Source: Clostridia bacterium (GTDB taxonomy: Bacteria; Bacillota; Clostridia; Oscillospirales; CAG-272). Taken from it: a stretch of DNA of 64,000 bases. Under the pieces are notes generated by a model. The model made no database searches. It was not told the origin of the DNA and saw only the letters and a list, made by a program, of their open reading frames with translations. The translations under genes and the position numbers were made by a program. Below, in pieces: positions 8,615 to 17,127 of the stretch (within the stretch, counting starts at the first letter, position 1; every line of letters starts with the position of its first letter). The DNA is taken from positions 26,943-90,942 of the forward strand of contig JAFUQQ010000004.1 in NCBI GenBank assembly GCA_017472285.1, read 5' to 3'.

Positions 8615-8735
8615 AATAGAACGGCTCCCTCTGAGAGAGCCGTCAGCGTTAAGCTGACCGAGGAAGATTGTGATATGCTTGAAAGCCCTCTCCGTCGCTT
8701 CGCGCCACCTCTCCCGGAGTGAGAGGCTGTTAGTA
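8615..8735. repeat. Dispersed palindromic repeat, family D, copy 1
   Basis: Contains GGCTCCCTCTGAGAGAGCC, TCAGCGTTAAGCTGA and CTCTCCGTCGC ... CTCTCCCGGAG-like words, the stem sequences of a repeat type frequent between genes of gut Firmicutes. Related copies are at 11120-11178, 63668-63738 and 63928-63990. No reading frame is supported. Confidence 0.65.
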
Positions 8736-8792
8736 ATATTTCTTTTGTAAAGTTTTAAACAAAATAATGTACTATAAATAACGTATTTCAAA

Positions 8793-8828
8793 AAACCGCT
8801 TACATCTCTGTTTTCGTAAGCGGATTTT
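8793..8828. terminator. Terminator hairpin between the acetyltransferase gene and sigG
   Basis: AACCGCTTAC pairs with GTAAGCGG; A-rich on the left and ATTTTT on the right, so it could work for both converging genes. Confidence 0.7.
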
Positions 8829-8844
8829 TGCTATATGAAAATCG

Positions 8845-8930
8845 GCGCACCCACAAAAAAAGTTTTGAGGGATTTTCAAGGGAACTTTTACAAAAGTTCC
8901 CTTGAAGCGGGGTTTGGGGCGGCAGACCCA
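8845..8930. repeat. Half-length family A repeat, copy 3 (AAGGGAAC hairpin)
   Basis: A CACAAAAAAAGTTTTGAGGG lead followed by the hairpin TTCAAGGGAACTTTT with its complement and a GGCGGCAGACCCAAT tail. The same hairpin and tail occur at 12600-12672. It is immediately downstream of sigG and may terminate that transcript. Confidence 0.7.
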
Positions 8931-8933
8931 ATC

Positions 8934-9707
8934 TTACAGTTCCTTGCGGATGCGTTCGAGTGCGCCTTTTTCGATGCGGGAAACCTGTGCCTGAGAGATG
9001 CCGATTTCATCGGCGATTTCCATCTGGGTTTTGCCCCGGAAGAAACGCATCATGATGATGGAGCGTTCGCGTTCGGAAAGTTTTTTCATGGCTTCGGATA
9101 TGGCGATATTTTCGAGCCACATTTCATCGTTTGCATCTTCATCACGGATTTGATCCATGACGTAAAGGGAATCGCCGTTTTCGCCGTAAACGGGATCATA
9201 GAGGGAGATGGGTTCCATAATGGCTTCCATGGCTTCCGAAACGGCGCGGACAGGTTCATCAAGGGCTTTGGCGATATCTTCAACGGTTGGTTCACGGAGC
9301 ATGGTTGCGGAAAGTTCTTCCCGTTTGGTCAATGCGCGGTAAGCAAGATCGCGGATGCCGCGGCTGACCCGCAAGGTATTGTTATCACGCAGATAACGGC
9401 GAATTTCACCGATAATCATCGGGACGGCATAGGTGCTAAATTTGACACCGATTTCTGTATCAAAATGATCGATCGCTTTGATGAGTCCGATACATCCGAC
9501 CTGAAAAAGATCATCGGCATCACGGACTTTATTGCCGAAACGCTGAATGATACTGAGCACCAGGCGTAAATTGCCATCGATCAATGCGGTACGGGCCACG
9601 CGATCTCCTCCCGCTGCTTTTTTTAAAAGTTCTGTTGTTTCTTCACTTGAAAGTACCTTTAATTTTGACGTATTGATGCCGCAAAGTTCGACTTTGTTAT
9701 AATACAT
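8934..9707 (-). CDS. sigG: Forespore-specific RNA polymerase sigma factor SigG
   Basis: 257 residues, matching SigG in length and layout. The SigG-specific N-terminus NKVELCGINTSKLKVL is present, followed by region 2 (DDLFQVGCIGLIKAIDHFD, KFSTYAVPMIIGEIRRYLR), region 3, and region 4 with GKTQMEIADEIGISQAQVSR. SigG drives late forespore genes during sporulation. The ATG at 9707 follows GAAAGGTGG; an upstream GTG is less likely. A sigF-type promoter lies at 9748-9778, in line with the known SigF dependence of spoIIIG in Bacillus. The usual spoIIGA-sigE neighbours are absent. Confidence 0.95.
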   Translation of the reverse strand: MYYNKVELCGINTSKLKVLSSEETTELLKKAAGGDRVARTALIDGNLRLVLSIIQRFGNKVRDADDLFQVGCIGLIKAIDHFDTEIGVKFSTYAVPMIIGEIRRYLRDNNTLRVSRGIRDLAYRALTKREELSATMLREPTVEDIAKALDEPVRAVSEAMEAIMEPISLYDPVYGENGDSLYVMDQIRDEDANDEMWLENIAISEAMKKLSERERSIIMMRFFRGKTQMEIADEIGISQAQVSRIEKGALERIRKEL

Positions 9708-9747
9708 ACAAAAAACCACCTTTCAAACAAATTCCTGTTTGTAAAGT

Positions 9748-9778
9748 CAGTATTGCCGAAATCTGTCGTTTTTTATAC
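9748..9778 (-). promoter_or_regulatory. SigF-type promoter for sigG
   Basis: On the minus strand: GTATA (9774-9778), 16-nt spacer, GGCAATACTG (9748-9757). It fits the Bacillus SigF pattern (GYATA, then GGNRANANTR) with few mismatches and would give a leader of about 35 nt. By-eye match only. Confidence 0.5.
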
Positions 9779-9836
9779 GAAATGGAAAATGTAAGATTTT
9801 TCCGAGGTGTAAGGTCGGATTCTTTGCGAAAAAGTA

Positions 9837-9865
9837 TTGAAAACGGGTGAATTTTTTGGTATAAT
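9837..9865 (+). promoter_or_regulatory. Sigma-A promoter for the TtcA-like gene
   Basis: TTGAAA (9837-9842), 17-nt spacer, TATAAT (9860-9865). The transcript would carry a leader of about 200 nt containing the palindromic repeat at 9921-10013. Confidence 0.8.
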
Positions 9866-9920
9866 ATATTTAATACAATATATTTGTTCGATAATCCCCG
9901 AAATCAGATTCTTCGATGCG

Positions 9921-10013
9921 CCCTCCCGTGTCATTCTGAGCGGGCTTTCAGCACGAAAGCGCTTTTGTCACAAAAGAAGCGAACGAATCTCGGGAGGGCT
10001 TTCTCAGAATGAC
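9921..10013. repeat. Palindromic repeat family C, copy 1, inside a 5' leader
   Basis: Four arms in interleaved order: CCCTCCCG (9921-9928), GTCATTCTGAG (9930-9940 area), CGGGAGGG (9991-9998), CTCAGAATGAC (10003-10013). The GTCATTCTGAGC ... CGAATCT words mark a repeat type common in Clostridia; related copies are at 36172-36262 and 59822-59940. Confidence 0.65.
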
Positions 10014-10069
10014 AGTCGAATCATATTTGTTATACGAAAGTTTTATCTGAAACAGAAAGGATAAAGAAG

Positions 10070-10852
10070 ATGAAAGGACTGAAACGTCTTTTAAGTTATG
10101 CAAGACGCGCTGCCGATGATTATCATATGATCGAGGATGGCGATAAAATAGCTGTCGGAGTTTCCGCGGGGAAAGATTCGCTTTCGCTTCTTTATGCGTT
10201 GGCAGAACTTCGCCGTTTTTATCCGAAAAAGTTTGAAGTGATCGCCGTGACGGTGGATATGCGTTTCGGTGATCTGGAAGAAGGCGGTGAGCCGACGGAT
10301 TATACGCCGATTCGTGAGCTTTGTGAAAAACTGAACGTGACGTATCACGTGGAACCTTCCAATATTGCGAAGATCATTTTTGACATTCGTAAGGAATCCA
10401 ATCCTTGTTCGCTTTGTGCGAAGCTCAGACGCGGTATGGTCAATGATACGGCAAAAAAGCTTGGTTGTAATAAGGTTGCGCTCGGCCATCATTTTGATGA
10501 TGCGGTGGAAACCTTTATGCTGAATCTTTTTTATGAGGGCAGACTCGGTTGTTTTTCGCCTGTGACGTATCTTGACAGGACGGATATTACGGTCATTCGT
10601 CCCCTGATCTATGCACCCGAAAAGGATATCCGTTATTTTGCAGCGGATGCGGAACTTCCCGTTGTGGAAAGCCGTTGTCCCGCAGATGGCGAAACGGAAA
10701 GAGAATCCATGAAAAAGTTACTTGCCGATCTTGAACGCAACAACAAGGGATTGCGCCACCGTATTTTCGGTGCGATGCAGAAAGCAGGTCTTGACGGTTA
10801 CGTAGAAGCCAAAGTGAAAACCTATTCCGATCCGAAAAAAGAAGAATCGTAA
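10070..10852 (+). CDS. TtcA-like tRNA 2-thiocytidine synthetase family protein (PP-loop ATPase)
   Basis: 260 residues. An N-type PP-loop ATPase: SAGKDS (residues 32-37) for ATP binding, a CSLC pair in NPCSLCAKLRRG, and the GHHFDDAVETFMLNLFYEGR segment typical of TtcA. The family adenylates a tRNA cytidine or uridine and adds sulfur, usually with a [4Fe-4S] cluster. Start follows GAAAGGATAAAG. Firmicutes paralogues of this family often have unassigned tRNA targets, so TtcA-like is safer than ttcA. Confidence 0.88.
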   Translation: MKGLKRLLSYARRAADDYHMIEDGDKIAVGVSAGKDSLSLLYALAELRRFYPKKFEVIAVTVDMRFGDLEEGGEPTDYTPIRELCEKLNVTYHVEPSNIAKIIFDIRKESNPCSLCAKLRRGMVNDTAKKLGCNKVALGHHFDDAVETFMLNLFYEGRLGCFSPVTYLDRTDITVIRPLIYAPEKDIRYFAADAELPVVESRCPADGETERESMKKLLADLERNNKGLRHRIFGAMQKAGLDGYVEAKVKTYSDPKKEES

Positions 10853-10913
10853 AGGTGTATAAAAATATTTTTTCCGCAAAGAATAAGAAAAAATCTTTAA
10901 CGGAGAAAATGTT

Positions 10914-11120
10914 ATGAATCATACAGAAAAACACCGGGAATTTTCCATGAAATATTGTTCGGGTCTTGACGATCACGTTGTCGTGATGACGACGGAACGG
11001 GACGGGGTGAAAAACAGTCTTTGTCTGTCTTCGCATCTCTGTCATGCAGACGAGCGGAAAGCTTGCGGACAGACCTCGCCTTTTCAGACGGAACAATCAT
11101 ATAGTTATATAAAAATTTGA
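10914..11120 (+). CDS. Small Cys- and His-containing protein of unknown function
   Basis: 68 residues. A CSGLDDHVVVMTT segment is followed by LCLSSHLCHADERKACG, giving four cysteines and three histidines that could bind metal. GGAG lies 9 nt before the ATG and third-position base use resembles the neighbouring genes, so it is probably real. It follows the TtcA-like gene by 60 nt and may share its transcript. No family recognised. Confidence 0.55.
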   Translation: MNHTEKHREFSMKYCSGLDDHVVVMTTERDGVKNSLCLSSHLCHADERKACGQTSPFQTEQSYSYIKI

Positions 11121-11178
11121 AGCGAAAGCCTTCTCCTGCGGGAGAAGGTGGCAGCCGAAGGCTGACGGATGAGGAGTC
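11120..11178. repeat. Dispersed palindromic repeat, family D, copy 2
   Basis: CCTTCTCCTGCGGGAGAAGG hairpin followed by CAGCCGAAGGCTGACGGATGAGG, the two adjacent stems that define family D. It lies 62 nt before pgi. Confidence 0.7.
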
Positions 11179-11240
11179 AAACCTTCGTCGTTACAAAAAA
11201 TAATAAAAAGCCGTGTTATGCGGCAGAATTGAGGTATATT

Positions 11241-12584
11241 ATGGCATTTGTATTTTCTGACAAGTACGTTCACAGTTTCGTGACTGAAGCGGATCTTAAA
11301 GCCGTTGCGGGCGAAGTGGATGCGGCACACAAGACGCTTTGTGAAAAAACGGGCACAGGTAACGATTTTCTCGGTTGGGTCGATCTTCCCGTAAGCTTTG
11401 ACCGTGAAGAAGTGGCACAGATGAAAAAAGCGGCTGAAAAGATTCAGTCCATGTGTGACGTTCTCATCGTTATCGGTATCGGCGGTTCTTATCTCGGCGC
11501 ACGTGCGGCAATTGAATTTATCCACGGTAATTATTACAACAATAAGAAGAAAAATACCCCCGATATCTATTTTGTCGGTAAAGACATTAGCTCCTCTCAT
11601 CTGAAAGATATCCTTGATATCTGCAAGGATAAAGATATCTGCGTAAACGTTATCTCCAAATCCGGTACGACCACAGAACCTGCGATCGCTTTCCGTATTT
11701 TCCGTGATCTTCTCATTGAAAAATACGGCAAGGAAGGCGCGGCTGAACGCATCTATGCGACCACAGACAAGGCAAGAGGCGCACTTCGTTCTCAGGCAGA
11801 TACATACGGCTATGAAAGCTTCGTGATCGCTGACGACGTTGGCGGCAGATTCTCCGTTCTGACTCCCGTTGGTCTTCTTCCCATTGCGGTTTCCGGTGCA
11901 GATATCGAAGAAATGCTCGCAGGTGCGGCAAAAGCATATGAAGATTTCAAAGACGGCGACGTTTTCACAAACGGATGTCTCAAATATGCCGCTATCCGTA
12001 ATATTCTTCTCAGACGCGGCAAGAGCGTTGAAATCCTCACAGCGAATGATCCTGCTCTCACGATGACTTGCGAATGGTGGAAACAGCTTTTCGGTGAATC
12101 CGAAGGTAAAGACGGCAAGGGGCTGTATCCTGCAAGCGCGATCTATTCCACAGATCTCCACTCCATCGGTCAGTTCATTCAGGAAGGCTCCCGCGTTATG
12201 TTTGAAACCGTTATGAATGTCAATATCGACGATGGCTTCAAGGTTCCCTTCGATGTGGAAAACGGTGACGGTCTGAACTTCCTCGCAGATAAGACCATTA
12301 ACTTCGTTAATCAGAAAGCACACGACGGCACCATCCTCGCGCATACAGACGGTGACGTTCCCAATCTTTCCATTACCCTTACGTCCCGCAGTGCCTTCGA
12401 TTTCGGTTATCTCGTATACTTCTTTGAAAAGGCTTGCGCGGTTTCCGGTTATATGCTCGGCGTAAATCCTTTCAACCAGCCCGGCGTTGAAGCATACAAG
12501 AAGAATATGTTTGCTCTCCTCGATAAGCCCGGTTATTCCGAACTTCGCGCAGAGCTTGATGCTCGTCTTGCAGGTCTGAACTGA
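11241..12584 (+). CDS. pgi: Glucose-6-phosphate isomerase
   Basis: 447 residues, the length of bacterial Pgi. It interconverts glucose 6-phosphate and fructose 6-phosphate in the cytoplasm. Visible are the sugar-phosphate binding [34 protein letters not shown], and the signature [20 protein letters not shown]. The ATG at 11241 follows GAGGT; a longer reading from 11169 runs through repeat D and is rejected. It is followed by a repeat and a strong terminator. Confidence 0.96.
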   Translation: MAFVFSDKYVHSFVTEADLKAVAGEVDAAHKTLCEKTGTGNDFLGWVDLPVSFDREEVAQMKKAAEKIQSMCDVLIVIGIGGSYLGARAAIEFIHGNYYNNKKKNTPDIYFVGKDISSSHLKDILDICKDKDICVNVISKSGTTTEPAIAFRIFRDLLIEKYGKEGAAERIYATTDKARGALRSQADTYGYESFVIADDVGGRFSVLTPVGLLPIAVSGADIEEMLAGAAKAYEDFKDGDVFTNGCLKYAAIRNILLRRGKSVEILTANDPALTMTCEWWKQLFGESEGKDGKGLYPASAIYSTDLHSIGQFIQEGSRVMFETVMNVNIDDGFKVPFDVENGDGLNFLADKTINFVNQKAHDGTILAHTDGDVPNLSITLTSRSAFDFGYLVYFFEKACAVSGYMLGVNPFNQPGVEAYKKNMFALLDKPGYSELRAELDARLAGLN

Positions 12585-12599
12585 TCTCTTCACATATAA

Positions 12600-12672
12600 A
12601 ATTTTTGAAGGTTTTTCAAGGGAACTTTTTATAAAAAGTTCCCTTGAAGCAGGTTTGGGCGGCAGTCCAATA
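12600..12672. repeat. Half-length family A repeat, copy 4
   Basis: Perfect 16-bp stem TTCAAGGGAACTTTTT with its complement around AT (12615-12648), followed by GGTTTGGGCGGCAGTCCAAT, as in the copy at 8845-8930. Confidence 0.7.
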
Positions 12673-12679
12673 TAAAAAA

Positions 12680-12706
12680 CCGAAGGCGATTGCCCTTCGG
12701 TTTTTT
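12680..12706 (+). terminator. Rho-independent terminator after pgi
   Basis: CCGAAGG(C) pairs with (G)CCCTTCGG, followed by six T; A-rich on the other side. Confidence 0.9.
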
Positions 12707-12737
12707 GTTCCGTATTTATTTCAGCGAAAACTTTACA

Positions 12738-12818
12738 CATCATAAAGTCAGAGGACACAGAGAAAAGTTTTTGCGGAGGGGTTTTGGGGAGGTGCTTTTT
12801 TTAAAAAGCATCTCCCCG
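12738..12818. repeat. Half-length family A repeat, copy 5 (GGGGAGGTGC hairpin)
   Basis: CATAAAGTCAGAGGACACAGAG and AAAAGTTTTTGCGGAGGGG lead into a 15-bp stem starting GGGGAGGTGCTTTTT (12786-12817). It equals the right half of the full elements at 1-168 and 61746-61901 and lies just past the minus-strand gene ending at 12828. Confidence 0.7.
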
Positions 12819-12827
12819 CGCTTTCCC

Positions 12828-13691
12828 TTAATCTTCGATAAGGGATTGCAATTCTTCCTCGGTGAGAGGAGCGATTAAGGTCTGCTTGCCGTCAAATTTC
12901 CGCATTTTTGCTTTGGGCAGACGTTTCCAGAAATCGCCGTAATGGACGGTTGCGATCTTTTTGCCGTCTTCGGAGATCAGGGAAACGCGGAATTTTTTAC
13001 ATTCCAATGGTTCACCCGTCTGCTCATCGGTCATACCAAAGGGAACGATCGGTATCTGAGAAAGAAGAACGCTTTCGCCTGCGGAAAGAGTAAATTCTCC
13101 GACGATACCTTTTTCCGTCTGATAAAATTCTGCACTTGCATATCTTGCAGAAACGCTCTGCTTTTCATGGAGCCATTGATAATAGATATTGACATCATCG
13201 GTGAAGAGTTTTGCTTCGTCTTTGCCGATGTAAAGAGGAAACATTGCGGAATAAAAGGTCAACGTGTCATGTTTTCCGCTCAGGACTTCGCCCGAAAATT
13301 GCTTGATGATGCCTTCGTTGAAACTGACTGCGTCGTCATATCCCATAAGGAATTTGGCAAGGCTCGTCCGTTTGCCGTCAACGAATAAAATTCCGTTCCA
13401 ATATTTTGCAATGCGCTTGATTGCCGCATAAAAATCGGAAAGCTCGTCGGGGGTCGTTGGGTGGAGCAGACGGAGTTCCACGGCATTTTTTGCTTTTTCA
13501 TTCCAGATTACGCTGAAGCCGCGTCCGATATGCTTGGGATGAAAGGCGATAAAATCATTTTTATCGACAACGCCGGGGTTCAGGTGATCGTTTTCAAACG
13601 CGCCGTATTTCAGTTCATCGCCGAGGATCACGGAAAGGGGAAGTTTCTTTTTGATCAGATTTCTTTGGTTGATTACAACATCGATGGACAT
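12828..13691 (-). CDS. Uncharacterised protein, DUF4299-like
   Basis: 287 residues, soluble, no signal peptide or membrane segment. It starts MSIDVVINQRNLIKKKLPLS and contains repeated aromatic and charged stretches. Size and general character resemble the DUF4299 family of Firmicutes, but I cannot confirm this by eye. AAAGGAG lies 8 nt before the ATG. It starts 21 nt after the upstream GH20 gene stop, so the two are probably co-transcribed and may be linked in amino-sugar glycan metabolism. Confidence 0.65.
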   Translation of the reverse strand: MSIDVVINQRNLIKKKLPLSVILGDELKYGAFENDHLNPGVVDKNDFIAFHPKHIGRGFSVIWNEKAKNAVELRLLHPTTPDELSDFYAAIKRIAKYWNGILFVDGKRTSLAKFLMGYDDAVSFNEGIIKQFSGEVLSGKHDTLTFYSAMFPLYIGKDEAKLFTDDVNIYYQWLHEKQSVSARYASAEFYQTEKGIVGEFTLSAGESVLLSQIPIVPFGMTDEQTGEPLECKKFRVSLISEDGKKIATVHYGDFWKRLPKAKMRKFDGKQTLIAPLTEEELQSLIED

Positions 13692-13712
13692 TGTATTTCT
13701 CCTTTCGGGTGT

Positions 13713-15311
13713 TTACATGATGTTGGCCGTCAAGGTTGCTGCCCAGATCGGATAATTGCCATCGAGGATGGGAAGCACTTCCTCACAAAGTTCATCGATG
13801 GCATCGATCTCGCCGTTTGCATAAGCGAGCAGACGGTCTTTACAGCTTTGAAGTCTTCTCATCAGACCGCCGAGGCGTGCGTCCTGTACCTCAAAACCAT
13901 AAGTCTTATTCATGGTGTACCATTGATCGCGGTATACGGTATAGAAAGTTTCTACGCGTTTGATACATTCGGTATATTCGTTTTCCGCAAGTGCGCGGAG
14001 CGCTTCTTTATCGCCGTTTGCATAAAGGGTTCTTGTGCGGTCGGCAAGGGAGAATTTGATCGTCAAAACGTCGCAAAGAGCTGCCATGGATGCAAAGAGT
14101 GTTTTATAAATGGTCGTGCTTTCGTCTGCGATTTTGTGAAGTTTTTCTGCGTATACGGAATAGATCGTACCGTCAGCATTTTCGCCGTTCAGGGTCATAA
14201 TGCCGAGGAATGGGTCATCATAGAGGCGGTTTTTGCTGTAATTTGCCGTTCCGACACCTCTTTTTTCACCGTGAATATAGTTCGGAAGATCGAGTGCTAT
14301 GAAGTCATCGTAAGTTTCGCCTGTGATCTCCTTGAATTTTGCTTTCATTTCATCTTCGGACATTTCTTCGGCAAGTGCAGCCGCATACATGAGTGCGCCG
14401 AGCGCGGATGCGTAAGGACATTCACCACCGTTATCGCCCCACATCGTAAAGAATGCGTTGCGTACGCCGTGACGGATACAAGCGGGGACAGCGAGTGCGT
14501 TTCGGATATTGCTATAACGTGCATGAGGTGCGAAGCCTGCCCATACCCAAGTACCGCCCGCAAACCATACGTTATCGGAAAGCTGCTTGGTCGATTCCAT
14601 CATCGCATCATAACGCTGTGCGGAATTGCTGTAATAATCCCAGTAAACCATGCCGCAATCGGCGGGAACCTTTTCCGTAATTTCTTTGGAGAAATCAAGC
14701 GGGGTATCCACGTAATAATCGCCGCCGTTGGCAAGACGGAAGAACATATCGTTCCACATCATCGGCTCATAACCGTATTTTTTTGCGATCTCACATACGC
14801 GATTCAGATGGCGGAGCAAAATTTCATAGCGGTCGCAAAGACCATGGCGGTCGAGATATTTACCTCTACCGACGTTATGTGCTTCGTCCATACCGATATG
14901 GATTTTTCTTGATTTGATCGCGCTCGAAAGAGAAGAAAACATTTTATCGATCAGGTCATAGGTTTTTTCATCATCGATCAGCAGGATATCATCGATATCC
15001 CGAATTTTATTATATGCTCTGAAATGAAAGAGGGCGTTGACGTGCGCCAGCGTTTGAATACAGGGGATAAGCTCGATACCAACGGATGCCGCGTATTCGT
15101 CAAGCTCTTTCAGTTCCGCGAGAGAATATCTGCCGCGCTTATAACCAAACCAAGGCTCACCCGTTACCTCATAGGTATCTTCGGTATAGAGCATTGCCAT
15201 ATTATAGCCCATTTTGGAAATCGTGCTGAAAAAGCGTTTGAGTCCCGAAACGCTCGGAACGGCATTACGCGAGCAATCGATCATAACGCCGAATGTATCA
15301 AAATGCTTCAT
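13713..15311 (-). CDS. GH20-like beta-N-acetylhexosaminidase (paralogue 1)
   Basis: 532 residues with a (beta/alpha)8 layout typical of glycoside hydrolase family 20. Visible are MKHFDTFGVMIDCSRNAVPS, GYNMAMLYTEDTYEV, and IHIGMDEAHNVGRG, whose DE pair corresponds to the catalytic Asp-Glu. No signal peptide, so it probably acts in the cytoplasm on imported amino-sugar oligosaccharides. The second ATG (15311) is chosen because AAAGG then has 6-nt spacing. It is a tandem paralogue of the gene at 15441-17060, separated by a family B repeat. Confidence 0.82.
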   Translation of the reverse strand: MKHFDTFGVMIDCSRNAVPSVSGLKRFFSTISKMGYNMAMLYTEDTYEVTGEPWFGYKRGRYSLAELKELDEYAASVGIELIPCIQTLAHVNALFHFRAYNKIRDIDDILLIDDEKTYDLIDKMFSSLSSAIKSRKIHIGMDEAHNVGRGKYLDRHGLCDRYEILLRHLNRVCEIAKKYGYEPMMWNDMFFRLANGGDYYVDTPLDFSKEITEKVPADCGMVYWDYYSNSAQRYDAMMESTKQLSDNVWFAGGTWVWAGFAPHARYSNIRNALAVPACIRHGVRNAFFTMWGDNGGECPYASALGALMYAAALAEEMSEDEMKAKFKEITGETYDDFIALDLPNYIHGEKRGVGTANYSKNRLYDDPFLGIMTLNGENADGTIYSVYAEKLHKIADESTTIYKTLFASMAALCDVLTIKFSLADRTRTLYANGDKEALRALAENEYTECIKRVETFYTVYRDQWYTMNKTYGFEVQDARLGGLMRRLQSCKDRLLAYANGEIDAIDELCEEVLPILDGNYPIWAATLTANIM

Positions 15312-15324
15312 ATTCATCCTTTCC

Positions 15325-15412
15325 GCTTTTCTTTAGAAAAAGAAAAGCTTGGCAAAAGAAACCATCTGTGGTTCCTTTGACTTTATTTTGATAAAATTTT
15401 TTATTTGGGTGC
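15325..15412. repeat. Half-length family B repeat, copy 2
   Basis: CTTTTCTTTAGAAAAAGAAAAG hairpin-like start, then GGCAAAAGAAACC, TTCCTTTGACTTTATTTTG and AAATTTTTTATTT, matching in order the reverse complement of the right interior of the element at 5894-6210. It fills the gap between the two GH20 genes. Confidence 0.6.
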
Positions 15413-15440
15413 AGGTACTGCCTGCTGACAGATGAGATTA

Positions 15441-17060
15441 TTAAACGATATTCGCGCTCACCATTTCCGCCCAAGAGGTGATATAGGTATCTTTCATCGG
15501 CAGCGGTTGTTCTTCCAATTCCTCGATCCGATCGATCTCGCCATTTGCATAAGAGATGAGGATTTCCTTGCAATTTTGAATACGGCGCGAAAGACCGCCG
15601 AGGCGGATATCCTGTATTTCAAAGCCGTAGCTTTTATTGACGGTATACCATTGTTTTCTGTAAGTGCGGTAGAAATCTTCCAGACGGGGAAGGAGGTTTG
15701 TGTATTCGGTTTCTGCGAGCTTGCGAAGTCCTTCTTTGTCACCGTTTTCATAAAGGGTTCTTGTGCGTTTTCCGAGGGCAAATTTGATTTCAAGAACGGA
15801 GCAAAGAGCGGAAAGAGCAGAGAAAAGATAAGAAAATTCGTTCTTTTCGTCGGCAAGCTTTGCAAGACGAACGGCATAATCGCCAAAAACGTCAGTATCA
15901 TTGATTTTCGTATTGACACTCATGGATGCGAGAAAGGGATCGTCATAGAGATAGGTTTTGGCATAATTGCAAGGGCTATGCTGGAAATAAGGCGATTCCA
16001 CGGTGACGTTTTCACCAAAGATATAATTGGGAAGATCAAGTGTTAAGAAATCGTCAAAGGAAATGCCGGTGATTTCCTTGAATTTGTTTTTCATTTCCGT
16101 TTCGCTCATATCATTGGCAAGCGCGGCAATATGCATGAGGGCAGGCAGAACGGAAAAATACGGACATTCACCGCCGTTATCACCCCAAAGTGTGAAAAAG
16201 GCTTTACGGATGCCGTTTTTCTTGCAGGATGCGATCGCGATTTCATTTCTGCCGATGCTGTAACGGTTATGGGGAGAGAACGTACCCCAAGTCCATGCGC
16301 CGCCCGAAAACCAGACTTGATCGGAAAGTTTTTTCGAGGAAAGGAGCATGGCATCATAGCGTTTTTCATCCGTTCCGAAATAATCCCAATGCACCATGGC
16401 GAGATCTTTCGGGATATTTTCTGTGATCTCTGCGGGAAATTCTTTGATTTCATCTGTACAGAATACGCCGGGGGCCATATTGAAAAAGAGGTCATTTGCC
16501 ATCATCATGGTTTCAAAGCCGTATTTTCTCGCGATCTCGCAAACGCGGTTCAGATGTTTGAGCAGAAGTGCGTAGCGGTCGGTATAGCCGTGGGTATCGA
16601 GATATTTGCCGAGTCCAACGTGATGCGCTTCGTCAAGTCCGAGGTGTACACGCCTCGAGGAAAAGGTCTTTGCGAGGGTTGCGAAGATGTTTTCGATCAG
16701 TTCATAGGTGCGCGGTTCATCGATGAGAAGAATATCGTCGATATCAAAGACTTTATGTCGGTATGCGCGCCAACGCTTGAGTGTTGCGAGATGTGCCAAG
16801 GTCTGAATAAAGGGGATCATTTCGAGTCCGAGCGAAGAAGCGTAAGCGTCAAGCTCTTTCAGTTCTTCGATCGAATATCTGCCGCGTTTATGTCCGAAAT
16901 ACGGTTCGTTTTCGACTTCATATGTATCTTCGGTATAAAGCATGACGGTATTATAACCCATTTTGGAGGTGATCTCAAAGAATCGCTTGAGTCCCTTGAC
17001 GTTCGGGACGGCATTGCGCGAGCAATCGATCATGACACCCAAAGAATCAAAATGCTTCAT
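15441..17060 (-). CDS. GH20-like beta-N-acetylhexosaminidase (paralogue 2)
   Basis: 539 residues. Same architecture as the neighbour: MKHFDSLGVMIDCSRNAVPN, GYNTVMLYTEDTYEVENEP, and VHLGLDEAHHVGLGKYLDTH with the catalytic DE. No signal peptide. The start at 17060 is chosen by homology with paralogue 1; ATGs at 17072 and 17069 sit too close to the ribosome-binding site AAAGG. A TTGACT-N17-TATAAT promoter precedes it. The two genes presumably arose by tandem duplication and may differ in substrate. Confidence 0.82.
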   Translation of the reverse strand: MKHFDSLGVMIDCSRNAVPNVKGLKRFFEITSKMGYNTVMLYTEDTYEVENEPYFGHKRGRYSIEELKELDAYASSLGLEMIPFIQTLAHLATLKRWRAYRHKVFDIDDILLIDEPRTYELIENIFATLAKTFSSRRVHLGLDEAHHVGLGKYLDTHGYTDRYALLLKHLNRVCEIARKYGFETMMMANDLFFNMAPGVFCTDEIKEFPAEITENIPKDLAMVHWDYFGTDEKRYDAMLLSSKKLSDQVWFSGGAWTWGTFSPHNRYSIGRNEIAIASCKKNGIRKAFFTLWGDNGGECPYFSVLPALMHIAALANDMSETEMKNKFKEITGISFDDFLTLDLPNYIFGENVTVESPYFQHSPCNYAKTYLYDDPFLASMSVNTKINDTDVFGDYAVRLAKLADEKNEFSYLFSALSALCSVLEIKFALGKRTRTLYENGDKEGLRKLAETEYTNLLPRLEDFYRTYRKQWYTVNKSYGFEIQDIRLGGLSRRIQNCKEILISYANGEIDRIEELEEQPLPMKDTYITSWAEMVSANIV

Positions 17061-17098
17061 TGGAAACATCATCCTTTCATAATCGGTAAGTTATAAGA

Positions 17099-17127
17099 AT
17101 TATAACAAACTTTATGAGAAAAGTCAA
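17099..17127 (-). promoter_or_regulatory. Promoter of the GH20 gene pair
   Basis: On the minus strand TTGACT (17122-17127), 17-nt spacer, TATAAT (17099-17104). The -35 box overlaps the comEC stop codon. Confidence 0.75.

Noticed and set aside
9921..10013. Leader hairpins of the TtcA-like gene as a riboswitch or T-box
   Set aside because: The sequence matches a dispersed repeat found twice more in the window, so a gene-specific regulator is unlikely.
11097..12758. Minus-strand open frame of 553 codons opposite pgi
   Set aside because: Cys/Phe/Ile-rich composition without any motif; pgi on the plus strand explains the codon bias.
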